Source: Candidatus Nomurabacteria bacterium (GTDB taxonomy: Bacteria; Patescibacteriota; Minisyncoccia; Phycocordibacterales; UBA9973). Taken from it: a stretch of 7,732 nt of DNA. Both the position numbers and the translations under genes were made by a program. The DNA is taken from positions 1 to 7,732 of the forward strand of contig JAPLXT010000052.1 of NCBI GenBank assembly GCA_026395935.1. Reading direction: 5' to 3'. Positions 5,794 to 7,732 of the stretch are shown here, piece by piece; within the stretch, counting starts at the first letter, position 1, and every line of letters starts with the position of its first letter. Below the pieces are notes generated by a model. It saw only the letters and a program-made list of their open reading frames with translations. It did no database searches and had not been told where the DNA came from.

Positions 5794-5888
5794 TCACATT
5801 TTCTTAAGGTGAGTTTTATTCTCTTTTTGTGGATATTTCCATAAATGCCTCTAATCTTAGTTGTGTTTTGGTATAGGGAATAAATCAC

Positions 5889-5918
5889 TTGGAAGACTTA
5901 ATGGGACTATAGTAAAAT
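5889..5918 (+). promoter_or_regulatory. Possible promoter of a small RNA
   Basis: TTGGAA (5889-5894), an 18-bp spacer and TAAAAT (5913-5918) form a moderate promoter match. Transcription from about 5925 would give an RNA of about 105 nt ending at the terminator at 5979-6030. The evidence is the consensus match and the position only. Confidence 0.35.
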
Positions 5919-5924
5919 ATAAAT

Positions 5925-6030
5925 GTTGATCAGATTATTTGATCAGCCAGTAGAGATTAAATGTAGTGGTCGCCCTAGAACCTTTTCAAGAGCGCACATT
6001 TACACTGTGCTCTACTGAAAAGGTTTTTTG
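5925..6030 (+). ncRNA. Candidate small RNA or attenuator with competing hairpins
   Basis: The stretch begins with a hairpin made of two TGATCA copies (5927-5932/5940-5945) and ends with an intrinsic terminator (5979-6029). CAGTAGAG (5948-5955) is a perfect complement of CTCTACTG (6010-6017), which is part of the terminator's 3' side, and AAATGT (5959-5964) complements ACATTT (5996-6001) in its loop. The 5' half can therefore form a structure that excludes the terminator, as in attenuators and many riboswitches. It contains no good ORF. It could equally be the 3' untranslated end of the sppA transcript. No known RNA family was recognised. Confidence 0.4.
5979..6030 (+). terminator. Intrinsic terminator
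   Basis: The arms AACCTTTTCA (5979-5988) and TGAAAAGGTT (6016-6025) are perfect complements. They are extended by AGAGCGCA/TGTGCTCT (5989-5996/6006-6013, one G-U pair) with a 2-nt bulge and a 9-nt loop. A run of six T (6024-6029) follows the stem. It is the first terminator after sppA and may end the five-gene operon or a separate small RNA. Confidence 0.75.
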
Positions 6031-6118
6031 TTTTAAATAAAAATGAATGCTTAGGTTGTGGAAGTATTATATTGAAGTTAATTCTGATATAAGAAAACAA
6101 ATTCGAAGTTGATCATAT

Positions 6119-6394
6119 CACAAGCACTCATACAAATGCCATATCACTGTTCTTAACAACAAATATTGGCTACATAGAGATCGGATAAGCACGTTAAGGG
6201 ACCATGTTGGAAAAGATATGAAAGAGCATGGTCTAAAATCTAAAGAGTTGAAGGTGTTTTCTAACGAATAGGAGTTTCCGTTAGAAAGGTTACTTGCACA
6301 AATACACACTTCAGCAAATGACTTTGGAGTAAAATCTATTGTTCAATCCACCAAACCTAGGACTAAAAACCTGCCTGTACGCTGGAACGCATAA
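6119..6394 (+). pseudogene. Decayed reading frame of unknown family with in-frame TAG
   Basis: The frame from 6119 to the TAA at 6392-6394 reads like protein, with pieces such as CHITVLNNKYWLHRDRIS, LRDHVGKDMKEHGL and ERLLAQIHTSANDFGVKS. It is broken by one TAG at 6269-6271, and upstream it meets a TGA at 6110-6112 with no start codon in range. Just upstream, the next frame shows ECLGCG and KFEVDHII, reminiscent of an HNH-type CxxC...DH start, so a frameshift near 6115 may have split a larger nuclease-like gene. That link is speculative. The base composition is less A/T-rich than that of the operon to its left. A sequencing error or a real stop cannot be separated here. Confidence 0.4.
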
Positions 6395-6621
6395 TTACGA
6401 AACCATTCTAGCGGAACCATTTGAGTATTTATTGTTTTGACAACGTTTCATTGTTGCTTTTCCTAAGGGAATGACAATTACCTGCAAACAAAGAAAACGG
6501 TGTATCGCTTATCCGCGAACCAGACGCAGAGATTTTTTATTTTAGATTGGTTGAAAGATTTACCATAATTCCTAGCTTGTTTTTAGAGCTAAGCTAAAGG
6601 TAATTTCTTTAAAATCAGTCT
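6395..6621. other. Non-coding stretch
   Basis: No gene is visible. A stem-loop at 6560-6603 has TTACC/GGTAA outer arms and TAGCTT/AAGCTA (6573-6578/6591-6596) inner arms. A TTGACA near 6437 has no matching -10 at the right distance. This may be the remains of the gene decayed to its left. Confidence 0.4.
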
Positions 6622-6656
6622 AAAATGAAGGGTCCGAGTTCGGGTCTTTCATTTTT
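6622..6656. terminator. Strong hairpin, bidirectional terminator
   Basis: Bases 6622-6636 pair with 6641-6655 over 15 positions: AAAATGAA/TTCATTTT outside, then GGGTCCG/CGGGTCT with G-U pairs, around an AGTT loop. An A run on the left and T run on the right let it act in either direction. There is no intact gene immediately on either side, so it probably served the decayed gene at 6119-6394. Confidence 0.6.
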
Positions 6657-6805
6657 ATTACCTTTTTTTAAATACTTTCAAATACCAAGTAAAATACGTA
6701 ACTTGTTATTTGAAATAAATATAAGTTATGTGTTAGTTAAATACGTTACGCTATCACTCATTACTATGAGCGTGGGCGTGACTATATCTAAATTGGTTTT
6801 TGCTC

Positions 6806-6898
6806 TACGTCGACGTAAATGAAACAAATTGTATTAATACGGTATGCATACCCTATATATACGGTATGCATAATGTCATACCATTTGGCAACCAAATG
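6806..6898. repeat. Cluster of palindromes and direct repeats
   Basis: Two perfect 12-bp palindromes, TACGTCGACGTA (6806-6817) and GGTATGCATACC (6841-6852), are followed by a second copy of TACGGTATGCATA (first 6838-6850, second 6860-6872, period 22, two helical turns). Next come ATGTCAT direct repeats (6873-6879, 6896-6902) flanking CATTTGG-CAA-CCAAATG (6882-6898). Two sites on the same helix face are typical of an operator bound by a dimeric repressor, but replication or recombination sites can look alike. Confidence 0.5.
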
Positions 6899-6932
6899 TC
6901 ATCCAATATATATCAATAGACTCTTGGTTTGT

Positions 6933-6961
6933 ATCCACTAAATATTGTTTAGTGGATTTTT
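6933..6961 (+). terminator. Intrinsic terminator
   Basis: A perfect 10-bp stem ATCCACTAAA/TTTAGTGGAT (6933-6942/6948-6957) with a 5-nt TATTG loop is followed by a T run (6957-6961). It is a textbook rho-independent terminator for plus-strand transcription, yet no intact gene precedes it for more than 1 kb, which suggests a short RNA is transcribed across 6870-6960. Confidence 0.8.
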
Positions 6962-7039
6962 GCTATTTGAGTAAGTAAATACCGAATTATCGATAAATTA
7001 TAAGGCTATTTTTACCCCTTTTATGATTCTCCCGTGTGG

Positions 7040-7068
7040 TTTTCTTATATTTAGTACTATGGTAAAAT
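7040..7068 (+). promoter_or_regulatory. Possible promoter of the 7176 gene
   Basis: TAAAAT (7063-7068) is preceded by TGG, giving an extended -10 like that of the promoter at 1655. The -35 position 17 bp upstream (TTTTCT) is a poor match. A start near 7075 would leave a leader of about 100 nt. Confidence 0.4.
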
Positions 7069-7128
7069 GTAGACAGTCAAAGTCCAGTCCAGTCCGAGAA
7101 TAGTCGATGCTGCTCTTACTAGTTATTT

Positions 7129-7166
7129 GAAGTTGATTGATAAAAGAAACAAGTCCAATCAACTTC
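7129..7166 (+). promoter_or_regulatory. Leader hairpin just before the 7176 start codon
   Basis: GAAGTTGATTG (7129-7139) and CAATCAACTTC (7156-7166) are perfect 11-bp complements with a 16-nt loop, ending 9 nt before ATG 7176. The stem would hide the alternative TTG start at 7137. It could influence initiation at the ATG. Confidence 0.5.
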
Positions 7167-7175
7167 CTAAGTAAC

Positions 7176-7475
7176 ATGAGAAGCATAAAAGCACTATTTC
7201 AAAAAAATCAGAAAGAAAATAATTTAGGGTGGGGTGATTATACTTGCTTAGCAGAGGCGGTTAAGGGAAGAAGGTTTAAAAGAAAGGTTTTAGGTCAAGC
7301 TATGAGTAAATTATTAATAGAAGGTGTTGATTATCAAAGTTGTGAGAAAAAAGAGGATCTTGACCACCTGGAGAATTTATCAAACCCCCTTGAGGAGAGT
7401 AAAAACGAAGAAATAAATCCTCTACAGCATGACCTTATTAGTAAAAAGGTAATATGTACCAACCCTCTCGTTTGA
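7176..7475 (+). CDS. Small conserved CPR-type hypothetical protein (DYTCLAEAVKG motif)
   Basis: ATG at 7176 gives 99 residues. A TTG start at 7137 would add 13 residues, but it lies inside an 11-bp stem and the added part has no clear protein character, so ATG is preferred. The core NLGWGDYTCLAEAVKGRRFKRKVLGQAMSKLLIEGVDY (16-53), followed by a helix ending HLENLSNPLEE (64-74), matches a pattern I remember from small Parcubacteria proteins (a '-Y-x-C-x-AEAVKG-', then a helix, '-KL-V-x-x-DY', then '-L-x-x-LSN-'). Their function is unknown to me. There is no signal peptide or membrane segment; it is basic in the middle and acidic at the end, so it could bind nucleic acid. It is followed after 34 bp by a nucleotidyltransferase gene, probably in the same operon. 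Confidence 0.75.
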   Translation: MRSIKALFQKNQKENNLGWGDYTCLAEAVKGRRFKRKVLGQAMSKLLIEGVDYQSCEKKEDLDHLENLSNPLEESKNEEINPLQHDLISKKVICTNPLV

Positions 7476-7509
7476 AGGGCTTAAATGTTATTAATTTAAT
7501 TTAAAAATT

Positions 7510-7732
7510 ATGACAAAAGACAACACAACAAAAGAAAAACGCTATCCTCTCGCAGAAGCTATGAGGATAGCCGAGGCTTTATTAGAAGAACTGAAGCCAC
7601 ACTGCGCAAGAATTGCTGTCGCAGGTTCTGTAAGAAGAAAGAAAGCTGACTGCGGGGATATAGAATTAGTTGCAATTCCAAAACCTTATGGAACAGGTTT
7701 ATTTGAATCTGGAATTGCAACTATTCTTAATA
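7510..7732 (+). CDS. DNA polymerase beta-like nucleotidyltransferase, N-terminal part (runs off the window)
   Basis: ATG at 7510 opens a frame of 74 visible codons, cut by the right edge. After a polar start comes a helix pair (YPLAEAMRIAEALLEELKPH, 12-31) and then RIAVAGSVRRKKADCGDIELVAIPK (34-58). This is the nucleotidyltransferase signature of the PolX/DNA polymerase beta superfamily: GS (39-40), two Arg, then the metal-binding acids Asp50 and Glu52 in GDIE, with a further acid expected downstream outside the window. Proteins with 'LKP-x-C-x-RI-x-AGS-x-RR ... GDIE' are found as phage and CPR polymerase-beta-like enzymes that transfer nucleotides to DNA or RNA ends. The exact substrate cannot be told from this part. 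No Shine-Dalgarno; the 5' bases are A/T-rich. Confidence 0.8.
   Translation, partial: MTKDNTTKEKRYPLAEAMRIAEALLEELKPHCARIAVAGSVRRKKADCGDIELVAIPKPYGTGLFESGIATILN

Larger units (their letters stand above)
6657..7175. other. Intergenic region with palindromes, terminator and leader
   Basis: No gene is supported over this stretch of more than 500 bases. Its contents are listed separately: the palindrome cluster (6806-6898), a terminator (6933-6961), a promoter candidate (7040-7068), the AGTCC triplication (7081-7095) and a leader hairpin (7129-7166). Several TACGT-containing words (TACGTAAC near 6695, TACGTTAC near 6742, TACGTCGACGTA at 6806) recur between 6690 and 6820. Confidence 0.4.

Noticed and set aside
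6579..6591. GTTTTTAGAGCTA resembling the start of a Cas9 CRISPR repeat
   Set aside because: It is a single occurrence, not repeated, one base off, and part of a local TAGCTT/AAGCTA stem. No cas gene or spacer array is present.
6625..6822. 65-residue plus-strand ORF
   Set aside because: Its ATG and first codons lie inside the perfect hairpin terminator at 6622-6656, and the rest is A/T-driven hydrophobic sequence.
7137..7175. TTG start for the small CPR protein
   Set aside because: The TTG and the next codons lie within an 11-bp stem and loop, and the added residues are not part of the recognisable core; ATG at 7176 is simpler.

Overview
The window looks like a chromosomal accessory region of an AT-rich bacterium of the Candidate Phyla Radiation (Patescibacteria, probably the Parcubacteria/Paceibacteria side). 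This placement is an inference. It rests on the secreted Cys-rich protein with a C-terminal FWSKIKGLFGF tail, the Ig-like surface domain, the small DYTCLAEAVKG protein (a pattern I associate with these genomes), and the near absence of Shine-Dalgarno sequences ahead of the genes. No rRNA, tRNA, transposase, integrase or CRISPR array is visible.

Layout. Positions 1-1256 hold a compact minus-strand operon, in transcription order: an ArdC-N-like protein, a SymE/AbrB-like 59-residue protein, a 183-residue protein with a recombination-protein-like C-terminal module, and a small protein cut by the window edge. The first three genes overlap by 8 and 4 bases. Positions 1257-1865 are non-coding. The right part has a good promoter (TTGTGG, 17 bp, TATAAT with extended -10) followed by a leader of about 200 nt with strong RNA structure: stacked hairpins, a GAAA tetraloop, a candidate 11-nt tetraloop receptor, and three copies of a 9-nt arm that allow two mutually exclusive pairings. 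One of these lies 4 nt from the start codon of the next gene.

Positions 1866-5748 are five plus-strand genes with 21-66 bp gaps, probably one operon: a secreted 14-cysteine protein, a two-segment membrane protein, a protein with a signal peptide, an extracytoplasmic Ig-like domain, one membrane span, a charged coiled coil and a cytoplasmic HNH nuclease domain, a protein with two C4 zinc modules, and a membrane-anchored SppA-type Ser/Lys peptidase. The arrangement (cell-surface proteins, a membrane-tethered nuclease, a DNA-binding-type zinc protein, a membrane-protein protease) is the best candidate here for an undescribed system. Its function is not known from sequence.

Positions 5749-7175 are mostly non-coding: a possible small RNA or attenuator ending in an intrinsic terminator (5889-6030), a decayed reading frame with an in-frame TAG (6119-6394), a bidirectional terminator (6622-6656), a cluster of palindromes (6806-6898), and a second strong terminator (6933-6961). 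Beyond these lie a small conserved CPR-type protein (7176-7475) and the start of a polymerase-beta-like nucleotidyltransferase (7510 to the edge).
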